Positions 54,802 to 62,510 of a stretch of 64,000 nt of DNA are shown here, in pieces. The notes beneath the pieces were generated by a model that had not been told where the DNA came from, ran no database searches, and saw nothing but the letters and a program-made list of their open reading frames with translations. The first letter of the stretch is position 1; each line of letters opens with the position of its first letter. This DNA is from Solirubrobacterales bacterium (lineage in GTDB: Bacteria > Actinomycetota > Thermoleophilia > Solirubrobacterales > Solirubrobacteraceae): assembly GCA_027315115.1 (NCBI GenBank), contig DAHUYQ010000024.1:170584-234583 (forward strand), written 5' to 3'. The position numbers were made by a program, and so were the translations under genes.

Positions 54802-55529
54802 TGACCGTACCCCAAGCGCTCAGCCAAAGAGTCTGGCAGGCGCGCCGCACGGATCGCTGCGGCGGCTCCCGCTACGTCGTATTCGGTGCGCATGAACTGT
54901 GCCTCCCAGGAGTCCAGGTCGAGCAGCAGCCAGGCCGCACGCGCGTCCCCGTCGCGTGGCTGGCCGACGCTGCCGGGGTTCAGCAGCCAATCTCCGGCGG
55001 CGAGGTCGAGGATCGTGCCGGCGCGGCGCGGCTCGCCGCTGGCGGGCTCTCCCTCCATGCGGCAGAAGGACAGCGCGACGTGGGAGTGCCCGATCAGGCA
55101 GACCCTGTGCCTCTGGACGTCGAAGCAGAGATCGGCCAGCAGGCTGGAGAGCACGTACTCCCAGACGGGGTCGCGCGGGCTGGCGTGGTAGAGGCCGACC
55201 GGCTCCTGCTCCTCGGAGGTGGACAGGCCGCGCAGGAACTCGACGTTGCGCTCGTCCATCACCTCCCGGGTCCAGCGCGCGGCGATGCTCGCGCCGCGCG
55301 AGAACTCCTCCAGCGACAGCGCGCCCGTCACCGCAAGGTCGTGGTTGCCGGCCAGGCAGACCGCCGCGTGCTCGCGTGCCAGCTCCACGCAGGCGTCCGG
55401 GTCGGCGCCGTAGCCGACGAGGTCGCCCAGGCACCACATCTCCCGGGCGTCCGAGTCCTCGATCGCCTCCAGGACGGCTTCGAAGGCGTGCCGGTTGGCA
55501 TGGATGTCCGAGATGATCGCGACCTTCAT
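54798..55529 (-). CDS. Calcineurin-like metallophosphoesterase
   Basis: A 243-residue YfcE/MJ0936-type phosphodiesterase. The metal motifs are complete: SDIHANRHAF (about 7-16), GDLVGYG (about 35-41), GNHD (about 61-64), and GHSH (about 148-151). It begins the three-gene unit phosphoesterase-lipoprotein-kinase. It might act on a nucleotide or as a protein phosphatase opposite the kinase; the second is speculation from position. Confidence 0.9.
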   Translation of the reverse strand: MKVAIISDIHANRHAFEAVLEAIEDSDAREMWCLGDLVGYGADPDACVELAREHAAVCLAGNHDLAVTGALSLEEFSRGASIAARWTREVMDERNVEFLRGLSTSEEQEPVGLYHASPRDPVWEYVLSSLLADLCFDVQRHRVCLIGHSHVALSFCRMEGEPASGEPRRAGTILDLAAGDWLLNPGSVGQPRDGDARAAWLLLDLDSWEAQFMRTEYDVAGAAAAIRAARLPDSLAERLGYGQ

Positions 55530-55590
55530 CGGGCTGCTGGGGCAACGCCGCGCCGGCGGGCGCGGCGGGTGGGCCCGGGCAAGGGGAGCG

Positions 55591-55911
55591 CTACTGCTCG
55601 CCCTCTGCCTCTCCGGGCTCGCCGTCGTACTCCGGCAGGTTCTTGATCCCCTCCCGAGTGCGCCACTTGGAGTAGTTGTCCTCCATCGCGCTGATCAGCT
55701 CTCGCATGAAGCGCGGCGAGAGGTTGACGCGCGAGACGACCACGCCGGGAACCTCGTCCGCTTCGACCTCGTGGTCCACCCGCGCGAAGGTGATCGTGAA
55801 CTCGTAGTCGGAGTGGCTGACGTTGGCGAAGTTCGCGTACACGCCCCCCATCACCTCGGGGGACAGATGGATGTTGATGTGGCGCTCGGCGCCGGGGTCT
55901 TGCTCGCTCAC
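55591..55911 (-). CDS. DUF3467-family protein
   Basis: A 106-residue protein matching DUF3467, a small conserved family of unknown function. Characteristic stretches are YANFANVSHSDYEFTITFARV (first 20 or so positions about 26-46) and VVSRVNLSPRFMRELI. The tail is acidic. The start GTG at 55911 lies 6 nt from the shared divergent -10 element. Confidence 0.85.
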   Translation of the reverse strand: MSEQDPGAERHINIHLSPEVMGGVYANFANVSHSDYEFTITFARVDHEVEADEVPGVVVSRVNLSPRFMRELISAMEDNYSKWRTREGIKNLPEYDGEPGEAEGEQ

Positions 55912-55916
55912 AAGGC

Positions 55917-55923
55917 TAGTATC
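55917..55923. promoter_or_regulatory. Overlapping divergent -10 elements
   Basis: TAGTATC reads TAGTAT on the plus strand (55917-55922, 8 nt before GTG 55931) and GATACT on the minus strand (55923-55918, 6 nt before GTG 55911). One 7-bp stretch appears to serve both the DUF3467 gene and the rlmH transcript. Confidence 0.45.
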
Positions 55924-55930
55924 GCAAGGC

Positions 55931-55960
55931 GTGCAGGCAGGAGCCGCCAGGTGCGTCTGA
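55931..55960 (+). CDS. 9-codon leaderless mini-ORF overlapping the rlmH start
   Basis: GTG 55931 to TGA 55960 (MQAGAARCV) overlaps the rlmH GTG at 55951 by 10 nt in another frame. It contains AGGAG, which may be the rlmH ribosome-binding site. Translation is unproven. Confidence 0.25.
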   Translation: MQAGAARCV

Positions 55961-56361
55961 TCGTCGTCGGCGAGGGACGGCTGCGAGACCCGTATCGCGA
56001 CGACATCGAGCATTACCAGCGGCTGCTCTCGCGCTACGCGACGCTGGAGCTCGCTCCCCAGCGCGACGCGCAGGCGGCGGCCAGGCGCGTGCCGCAGGAC
56101 GCCTTCGTCTGCCTGCTGGCATCCGATGGGCGCTCGTATGAGAGCGAGGCGTTCAGCGGCTTTCTGGAGCAACGGCGGATGGAGGGACGCGACGTCGCGT
56201 TCGTGATCGGCGGGGCGTTCGGGCCGCCGCCGCTGCCGCGCGTGGATCACCGTCTCTCCTTCGGCCCGATGACCCTGCCGCACCAGCTCGCATGGGTGGT
56301 ATTGCTGGAGCAGCTCTACCGGGCGCATAAGATCCTCGCGGGCGAGCCCTACCACTACTGA
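55951..56361 (+). CDS. rlmH: RlmH, 23S rRNA pseudouridine-1915 N3-methyltransferase
   Basis: A 136-residue SPOUT methyltransferase. The trefoil-knot SAM site is FVIGGAFGPPPLP (about 86-98), and the C-terminal GPMTLPHQLAWVVLLEQLYR with ILAGEPYHY is diagnostic. It is some 20 residues shorter than E. coli RlmH, mainly by small deletions in the N-terminal half. Start GTG 55951 with AGGAG upstream. Confidence 0.9.
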   Translation: MRLIVVGEGRLRDPYRDDIEHYQRLLSRYATLELAPQRDAQAAARRVPQDAFVCLLASDGRSYESEAFSGFLEQRRMEGRDVAFVIGGAFGPPPLPRVDHRLSFGPMTLPHQLAWVVLLEQLYRAHKILAGEPYHY

Positions 56362-56371
56362 GCCGAGGACC

Positions 56372-58120
56372 ATGAGCAGCGACACCGAGACAGACCACAA
56401 CGCCGGCCAGGCGCCGCTCGGCGAGCTTGCAGGCGCGGTTCGGAGCGTCGCCCTGCAGCTTGCCCCCGACGGTTGGGGAAGGCCACTGAGCCTGGAGCGG
56501 CCTCCGAACGCCGATCTCGGTGACTACTCCACCAACGCGGCGCTCGTGCTCGCCTCCGCCGCCCGCAAGTCTCCGCGCGAGCTTGCAGAGGGCATCGGCG
56601 CGATGCTGAGCGAGCGCCTGCAAGGGCGGCTCGCGCGTTTCGAGGTCGCCGGGCCGGGCTTCTTGAACCTCCATCTCGACGATGCCTGGCACAGGCAGTC
56701 GCTGGCGGCGGTGCTGGGCGCCGGGCAGCGGTTCGGGGCGGGCGGCGCGGCGGCGGAGCGGATCCTGGTCGAGTTCGTGAGCGCCAACCCGACCGGGCCG
56801 ATGCACGTCGGCCATGCTCGCAACGCCGCCTACGGAGACTCGCTCTCACGGCTGCTGGACTTCCACGGGCACCAGGTGGAGCGCGAGTTCTACGTCAACG
56901 ACGCCGGCTCGCAGATACGCAAGCTGGGAGAGTCGATCCAGGCGCTGGCCCGCGGACAAGAGGTCGCCGCGGACGGCTACCAGGGGGAGTACGTGCAGGA
57001 GCTGGCGCGTCGCATCCCGCAGGCCGCCACGCTGGAGGCGGCCGATCTCGGAAAGGCCGCCGTCTTGCTGATGACCGAGCAGATAGAGGCTTCCCTGAGG
57101 CGCTTCGGCGTGCTCGGCTACGACCACTGGCAGTACGAGAGCAAGCTGCACGAGGTGCGCGAGGACCTGCGCGGCCGCGACGGGGAGCCGGTCAGCGCCG
57201 TGCAGCACGCCCTGCAGCTTCTGGAAGACGCGGGCCACACCTACAGCAGCGAGGGCGCGCTGTGGCTGCGCAGCACCGACTTCGGCGACGACAAGGACCG
57301 GGTGCTGGTGCGCGGCAGCGGCGAGCACACCTACTTCGCCTCCGACATCGCCTACCACCAGATAAAGCGCGAGCGCGGCTACCAGCGCCAGATCGACATC
57401 TGGGGAGCAGACCACCACGGCTACATCCCGCGGATGCGGGCCGCCTACGAGGCGCTTGGCGGCGACCCGGGCGAGCTGGAGATGCTGATCATGCAGCTCG
57501 TGCACCTGATGCGCGGCGGGAAGCGGGCGGCGATGTCCAAGCGCGCCGGCGAGTTCGTGACCCTCGACGACCTGGTGGAGGAGATCGGCGTGGACGCCGC
57601 GCGCTGGTACCTGCTCTCCCGCTCCCACGACACGACGATCGACCTCGACCTGGACCTCGCGGTCAGGCAGAGCAGCGAGAACCCCGTCTACTACGTCCAG
57701 TACGCGCACGCCCGTATCGCCTCGATGCTGGCCAAGGCCGGCGCCGACCGGGTGGGGGAGGCGCTGGAGCACGCGCGCGGGGCCGGCACGGTCGCGGCCG
57801 GCGCGGTCGCGGGCGGCGCCGCAGATCTCGACGGCGAGCGGGCCGAGCCGCTGCACCCCTCCGAGCGGGACGCGATCAAGCAGCTTCTGGACTTCCCGAA
57901 CGAGATCGCCGAGGCGGCCACGCGCCGGGCGCCGCACCGCGTCGCCGCCTACGCGCTGACGCTCGCGCAGACCTTCACCGCCTTCTACCGCGACTGCAAG
58001 GTGGTGGGGGTGCAGCCGCAGAGCGTCGAATCCACCCGGATCGGGCTCTGCGTAGCCGTGCAGGGGGCGCTTGCGCGCTCGCTGGACCTGCTCGGCGTCT
58101 CCGCTCCGCAGGAGATGTAG
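56372..58120 (+). CDS. argS: Arginyl-tRNA synthetase
   Basis: A 582-residue class I synthetase. It carries the N-terminal Add-1 domain, the HIGH motif as HVGHARNAAYGDSL (about 148-161), the KMSKS counterpart as AMSKRAGEFV (about 388) and a C-terminal DALR anticodon-binding domain (about 450-582) with an Ala/Gly insertion near 470-485. It starts 10 nt after rlmH. Confidence 0.96.
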   Translation: MSSDTETDHNAGQAPLGELAGAVRSVALQLAPDGWGRPLSLERPPNADLGDYSTNAALVLASAARKSPRELAEGIGAMLSERLQGRLARFEVAGPGFLNLHLDDAWHRQSLAAVLGAGQRFGAGGAAAERILVEFVSANPTGPMHVGHARNAAYGDSLSRLLDFHGHQVEREFYVNDAGSQIRKLGESIQALARGQEVAADGYQGEYVQELARRIPQAATLEAADLGKAAVLLMTEQIEASLRRFGVLGYDHWQYESKLHEVREDLRGRDGEPVSAVQHALQLLEDAGHTYSSEGALWLRSTDFGDDKDRVLVRGSGEHTYFASDIAYHQIKRERGYQRQIDIWGADHHGYIPRMRAAYEALGGDPGELEMLIMQLVHLMRGGKRAAMSKRAGEFVTLDDLVEEIGVDAARWYLLSRSHDTTIDLDLDLAVRQSSENPVYYVQYAHARIASMLAKAGADRVGEALEHARGAGTVAAGAVAGGAADLDGERAEPLHPSERDAIKQLLDFPNEIAEAATRRAPHRVAAYALTLAQTFTAFYRDCKVVGVQPQSVESTRIGLCVAVQGALARSLDLLGVSAPQEM

Positions 58121-58183
58121 CTCACCGCAGCGACCGATGTGGCGTGACGCAGCCCGCGTGCGGCGCTGCATGCGCGCGGCGCA

Positions 58184-58672
58184 TTACTCGAAGCGCTTCA
58201 TGTCCTGCTCCAGCCGCTGCGCCTGCTCAGGCGTGAGCGTGGGCGCGCTCTCGCGCCGGCCCGACCTCGCGCGCGCCGCGCGGCGCCAGCGGGGCAGCAG
58301 CGTCAGCATCAGCGCGATCAGGGCCGCGACCACGACGATCGGCACCAGGTAGGCCGAGAGCTGGAAGCCTTTGGTGCTCGGCGTGGAGAGCACGGACGGC
58401 CCGTACTGGGAGACCATCACTTTCTTGATCTGCGCTTCGTCGTCGCCCTTGGCGATCAGTTCCTTGACCAGTTCCCGCTCCTGGGTGGCCTCCGCGGAGT
58501 CGGCGACGCTGAGCGGGATTTTGCAGGTCACGCACATGAGCTGCGGTTCCAGCTCCGGCAGGGTGGGTCGGGATGCGGCCAGCGCGGCGGCCGGCGCCAG
58601 GGCCAGCAGCGCCAGCCCGAGCAGCGCGAGCGCTCGCATAGGCGCCGCCAGGCGCATCGCCGGGCGCAGCAC
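58184..58672 (-). CDS. CcmH-like cytochrome c maturation protein
   Basis: A 162-residue CcmH/CycL-type protein. The signal peptide or first helix (about 12-33) is followed by C47-V-T-C50 in LMCVTCKIPLSVADS, near the family's CPVC...DS motif, then IKKVMVSQYG and a C-terminal membrane helix (about 108-130). It would reduce apocytochrome c cysteines. GTG 58672 starts 2 nt after the TlpA-like stop; ATG 58657 is a possible alternative. Confidence 0.82.
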   Translation of the reverse strand: MLRPAMRLAAPMRALALLGLALLALAPAAALAASRPTLPELEPQLMCVTCKIPLSVADSAEATQERELVKELIAKGDDEAQIKKVMVSQYGPSVLSTPSTKGFQLSAYLVPIVVVAALIALMLTLLPRWRRAARARSGRRESAPTLTPEQAQRLEQDMKRFE

Positions 58673-58674
58673 GC

Positions 58675-59229
58675 TCAGGCGCCCCCCGCCGTGGCGAGCT
58701 GCAGCGCTCGTTTGGCGAACGCGCTGCCGATCGGCCCCCGTTCGATGTCGTAGATGCGCCCTTCGCGCCCGATCAAAAAGCTCTCGGGAAGCTGTCTGGT
58801 GCCGTAGGCGCCGGCCATTTCGCCGGTCGGATCGCGCAGCGCCGGATAGGTGAGCCCGTATTCGCGCATGAACGTCTTGGATTTGCTCGCGTCGTCCTGG
58901 TAGCCGACGCCCAGCACCGTGGCGCCATGACCTTCGAGCCGGCGCTGGGTGCGCTCCATCAGCGGCGACTCTTCCTGGCAGGCCACGCACCAGGAGGCGA
59001 AGAAGTTGAGGACCACAACCTTGCCGCGGTACGCGGCCAGCGAGCTGCGACCGCCGCCGTTCAGCGACGGCAACGGCTTTGAGTAGGAGGGAGCGAGCGG
59101 GTGCTGCCCGCGGGCGAGGTCTTCGTCGAGGCTGCGGTTGGCCGCCTGGTGGGTCACGCCGTAGATCAGCAGCCCGATCAGTGCGGCGCCTGCGACCGAT
59201 ACGAGCGCTGTGAGGACGGGCGATTTCAT
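58675..59229 (-). CDS. TlpA/DsbE-like membrane-anchored thioredoxin
   Basis: A 184-residue thiol-disulfide protein with an anchor (about 5-25) and a thioredoxin fold with C81-V-A-C84 in NFFASWCVACQEES. The active-site pair VA differs from the usual PP/PT. The cis-Pro loop reads LPESFLIG. It precedes CcmH and probably shares its function in cytochrome c assembly. Confidence 0.88.
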   Translation of the reverse strand: MKSPVLTALVSVAGAALIGLLIYGVTHQAANRSLDEDLARGQHPLAPSYSKPLPSLNGGGRSSLAAYRGKVVVLNFFASWCVACQEESPLMERTQRRLEGHGATVLGVGYQDDASKSKTFMREYGLTYPALRDPTGEMAGAYGTRQLPESFLIGREGRIYDIERGPIGSAFAKRALQLATAGGA

Positions 59230-59280
59230 CTGGGTCGTGAAGGTTAGTGCCCGCCCGCGCGGCTGTGCGGTGGTCCTGGT

Positions 59281-59309
59281 TTGGCTTGGGGGAGAGCGAC
59301 CCGTATATT
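59281..59309 (+). promoter_or_regulatory. Promoter of the DtxR-family gene
   Basis: TTGGCT (59281-59286), 17-nt spacer, TATATT (59304-59309), then 8 nt to the GTG at 59318: a leaderless start. Confidence 0.55.
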
Positions 59310-59317
59310 CCGTGGCA

Positions 59318-59737
59318 GTGTCCGAGAGCTCCAGATCGCGAGCACGTGGCGGCAACGACGAGCAGACGCCATGCGCCTGCGCGAGCCCGCGCGAGGCCGG
59401 CTACCTGCTGGCGCTGCTGGATCTGAGTCGCGATCGGGATCGCCCCACGCAGGCTGCGCTCGCGCGGTCGATGCAGGTCTCGGCGCCCACCGCGCTGGAG
59501 ATGGTCAGGAGGCTGCGACATCTCGGTCTGGTGGAGAAGGACGGGCTCGCGCTCACGCACGAGGGGGTGAGCGCGGCGCTCGTGCTCGCATCCCATCGCC
59601 GCGCCGCCCACACGCTGGCGCACGACCTGCTCGGCATGGACGACCAGGGCGCCGACGCCGAGGCCGCCCGGCTGGCGCCCAGCATCTCGGCCGGCCTGAC
59701 GCGGCGTCTGATGGCTTCCCGGCCGCCACGCTCGTAG
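59318..59737 (+). CDS. DtxR/MntR-family regulator lacking canonical metal ligands
   Basis: A 139-residue regulator of MntR size. The winged helix (about 27-82; QAALARSMQVSAPTALEMVR, then LRHLGLVEKDGLALTHEG) is typical. The dimerisation helices follow (about 84-135). In the helix aligned with DtxR's EACRWEHVMS, this protein reads EAARLAPSIS (115-124), so the primary-site ligands Cys102, Glu105 and His106 of DtxR correspond to Ala117, Ala120 and Pro121. A Cys19-Ala-Cys21 pair lies in its N-terminal extension. It stands upstream of an iron transporter with a palindromic operator between them. Confidence 0.8.
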   Translation: MSESSRSRARGGNDEQTPCACASPREAGYLLALLDLSRDRDRPTQAALARSMQVSAPTALEMVRRLRHLGLVEKDGLALTHEGVSAALVLASHRRAAHTLAHDLLGMDDQGADAEAARLAPSISAGLTRRLMASRPPRS

Positions 59738-59770
59738 CGGCGGCGGGCGCGTCCACGCCGCTACAGTTGC

Positions 59771-59810
59771 TTAGGGCTCCCTAATTAGGAAGCCCTAATT
59801 GTGGTATGGT
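59771..59810 (+). promoter_or_regulatory. 28-bp near-perfect palindrome and -10 before the iron transporter
   Basis: Positions 59771-59798 are a palindrome with a single symmetric mismatch. It contains two DtxR-like dyads, TTAGGG-CT-CCCTAA (59771-59784) and TTAGG-AAGC-CCTAA (59785-59798). TATGGT (59805-59810) is a likely -10, so the palindrome covers the -35 region and would repress when bound. Confidence 0.75.
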
Positions 59811-59864
59811 CGCGCCGCCGCGGGATCGATTGGGTGGTCCCCGCCCCTCATAACACCTCCTGAA

Positions 59865-60911
59865 ATGGCCTCTGAAGTCGCATCTCATCCACGCCTCCGG
59901 CTTCTCGCCGCGCTCGCCGTGGCGCTCTGCGCCATCCTGATCGCCGGCTGCGGAGGGGCCTCCGGCTCCGGCGACTCGATCACGCTCTACAACGGGCAGC
60001 ACGTGCAGACGACCGAGTCGCTGGTGGCCAGCTTCGAAAAGGCGACCGGCATCCACGTCAACGTTCGCAACGACGACGAGGACACGCTCGCCAACCAGAT
60101 CGTGACCGAGGGGTCGAGCTCGCCCGCGGACGTGATCTACACCGAGAACTCTCCGGCCCTTGAGCACCTGCAGGACAAGGGCCTGCTGGCGCCGGTCGCG
60201 CCTTCCACGCTCGCGCGCACTCCCGGCAGGCTCAACTCGCCGCAGGGCGACTGGGTCGGCGTCTCCGCGCGCGTGAGCATGCTGATCTACAACCCAAGCC
60301 TGATCGAGGAAGGCCAGCTCCCGCGCAAGATCAGCGAACTGGCCGCATCCAGGTACAAAGGCAAGTTCGCCTTCGCTCCCAGCGAGACCGACTTCCAGCC
60401 GATCGTGACCTCCTACGAGCGCGCCTACGGCCACTCGGCGACGCTGAAGTGGCTCGAAGCGATCAAGCAGAACGCGGCCGGCCACATCTACCCCGACAAC
60501 GAGACGATCGCCGACCAGGTCAACCGCGGAGCGGTCGCCTTCGGAGTGGTCAACCAGTACTACTGGTACCGCATGCGCGCCGAGATCGGGGCCGAAAACG
60601 TGCACTCGAAGCTCGCCTACTTCGCGCCGCGCGATCCCGGCTACGTGATCGACGTGTCCGGCGCGGCGGCTCTGAAGTCCTCGACCAACAAGACCGCCGC
60701 CCAGAAGCTCCTCGCCTTCCTCGTCAGCAGACAGGGCCAGGAGATCATCGCCCACTCGATCAGCTACGAGTACCCGATCGCCTCCGGCGTCACCGCCACC
60801 GCGGCGCCTGAGACGCCGTTTGCCGCGTTGCAGCCGAGCCCGATCACGATCCCGCAGCTCGGCGACGGCTCCGCGGCGATCTCGCTGCTGCGCCAGGCGG
60901 GGCTGCTGTGA
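59865..60911 (+). CDS. Iron ABC transporter substrate-binding lipoprotein, FbpA-like
   Basis: A 348-residue lipoprotein: the signal ends LIAGC, with lipidated Cys at about residue 31. The fold is the FbpA/AfuA ferric-binding type, with ITLYNGQH at the mature N-terminus and VNQYYWYRMR (Y232/Y233), the tyrosine pair that binds Fe(III) in FbpA proteins. It begins the operon with permease and ATPase. The start at 59865 has no Shine-Dalgarno. Confidence 0.9.
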   Translation: MASEVASHPRLRLLAALAVALCAILIAGCGGASGSGDSITLYNGQHVQTTESLVASFEKATGIHVNVRNDDEDTLANQIVTEGSSSPADVIYTENSPALEHLQDKGLLAPVAPSTLARTPGRLNSPQGDWVGVSARVSMLIYNPSLIEEGQLPRKISELAASRYKGKFAFAPSETDFQPIVTSYERAYGHSATLKWLEAIKQNAAGHIYPDNETIADQVNRGAVAFGVVNQYYWYRMRAEIGAENVHSKLAYFAPRDPGYVIDVSGAAALKSSTNKTAAQKLLAFLVSRQGQEIIAHSISYEYPIASGVTATAAPETPFAALQPSPITIPQLGDGSAAISLLRQAGLL

Positions 60912-62497
60912 GCGTCAGCCGGACGGCGGGCGCCCTGGGAGTCCGATCGCCCGTGCGGCGAGCGTCGGAGCCCTGGGGGCTGCTGCTCGCCGGCGTCACC
61001 GTGGCGCTGGTGCTGCTCGCCCCGCTCGCGTTCCTGCTGATCGAGGCCAGCGGCGCGGGCGCCTCCACGATCGTCAACCTGATCTTCCGGTCGCTGACGG
61101 CGACCCTGCTGTGGAACACGGTCAGGCTGACGGTGGTGGTGACGCTGCTCTGCGCCGTGATCGGCACCGCCGCGGCATGGTTCGTGGAGCGCACCGATCT
61201 GCCGCTGCGCAGAGTCTGGGCGGTGCTGGTGGTGGTGCCGCTGGCGATCCCCGACTTCGTCGTCAGCTTCGGCTGGTCCTCGCTGTCCACCTGGGTGCAG
61301 GGCTTTCGCGGGGCGGTGCTGGTGATGACGCTCGCCGTCTACCCGCTGGTCTACCTGCCCGTGGCGGCCAGCTTCCGCAACGCCGATCCCGGGCAGGAGG
61401 AGATCGCTCGCAGCCTCGGCGCCGGGCGCCTGGCGACCTTCTGGCGGGTCACGCTGGGGCAGGCGCGGGTCGCGATCCTCGGCGGCTGCCTGCTGGTCGC
61501 GCTGGTGATGCTGGCCGAGTACGGCGCCTTCGAGATCCTTGGCTACCAGACCTTCACGACTGAGATCTTCACCGAGTTCAGCGTCTCCTTCAACGTCGCG
61601 ACCGCCTCGGCGCTCTCGCTCGTGCTGGTGCTGCTGAGCCTGGCGGTGCTCGGCGGCGAGGGGCTGGCGCGCGGCCGCGCCCGCGTCAGCCGCGCCGGCG
61701 CGCTGGCACAGCGGGTCGCGCCGCCCAGGTCGCTCGGCCGGTCCAAGCCGATCGTGCTGGCGGGCTTCGCCCTGCTGGTCGCGCTCGCGCTGGGCGTGCC
61801 CGTGGGCTCGGCGATCTACTGGATGGTGCGGGCGGGGCGCTCCTACCTGACCGGCGTCTCGCTGTTCGACGCCGCATGGCACACCGCTCTCTACGGCGCG
61901 ATCGCCGCCGCGCTGGCCACGCTGATGGCGCTGCCGGTCGCGCTGCTGGCGCTGCGTCACGGCCGGCGCGGCCACCTGCTGCTGGAACGCAGCACCTACC
62001 TGGTGCTGGCGATGGGCGGCCTGGTGACCGCGTTCGCGCTCTCCTACTTCAGCGAGCGCTACGCGGGCGGCTTCCTCTACCAGAGCGCGCCGCTGCTGGT
62101 GATCGCCTACGCGATCCTGTTCTTCCCGCTCGCGCTGGTGGGCGTGAGGGCGTCGGTCGCGCAGGCGCCGCCGCGGCTGGAAGAGGTCGCCCGCTCGCTC
62201 GGCCAGCGCCGGCCGGCGGTGCTCTGGCGGGTGACCCTGCCGCTCGTGGGACCGGGCTTGGCGGCCGCGTTCTCTCTCGTTTTCCTCTCCGCCGTGACCG
62301 AGCTGACCGCCACGCTGATCCTGATCCCCACCGGCGTGCAGACGCTCGCGACGCAGTTCTGGGCCTACGAGCAGAACCTCTCCTACGGGCAGGCCGCGCC
62401 GTTCGCGCTGGCGATGATCGTGATCGCGGCGCTGCCGACCTACGTGCTGGGGCGCTTCTTCGACCGGCTGCCCTCCCGGGCGGCGCTCGCCGGGTGA
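60908..62497 (+). CDS. Iron ABC transporter permease, FbpB-like fused type
   Basis: A 529-residue membrane protein with about 12 helices in two homologous halves. Each half has the EAA-type coupling loop (EIARSLGAGRLATFWRVTL, about 158-176; EVARSLGQRRPAVLWRVTLP, about 422-441). This two-domain form is typical of ferric-iron FbpB permeases. GTG 60908 overlaps the upstream stop (GTGA). Confidence 0.93.
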   Translation: MSVSRTAGALGVRSPVRRASEPWGLLLAGVTVALVLLAPLAFLLIEASGAGASTIVNLIFRSLTATLLWNTVRLTVVVTLLCAVIGTAAAWFVERTDLPLRRVWAVLVVVPLAIPDFVVSFGWSSLSTWVQGFRGAVLVMTLAVYPLVYLPVAASFRNADPGQEEIARSLGAGRLATFWRVTLGQARVAILGGCLLVALVMLAEYGAFEILGYQTFTTEIFTEFSVSFNVATASALSLVLVLLSLAVLGGEGLARGRARVSRAGALAQRVAPPRSLGRSKPIVLAGFALLVALALGVPVGSAIYWMVRAGRSYLTGVSLFDAAWHTALYGAIAAALATLMALPVALLALRHGRRGHLLLERSTYLVLAMGGLVTAFALSYFSERYAGGFLYQSAPLLVIAYAILFFPLALVGVRASVAQAPPRLEEVARSLGQRRPAVLWRVTLPLVGPGLAAAFSLVFLSAVTELTATLILIPTGVQTLATQFWAYEQNLSYGQAAPFALAMIVIAALPTYVLGRFFDRLPSRAALAG

Positions 62498-62510
62498 TCG
62501 GTCGCGGCCG

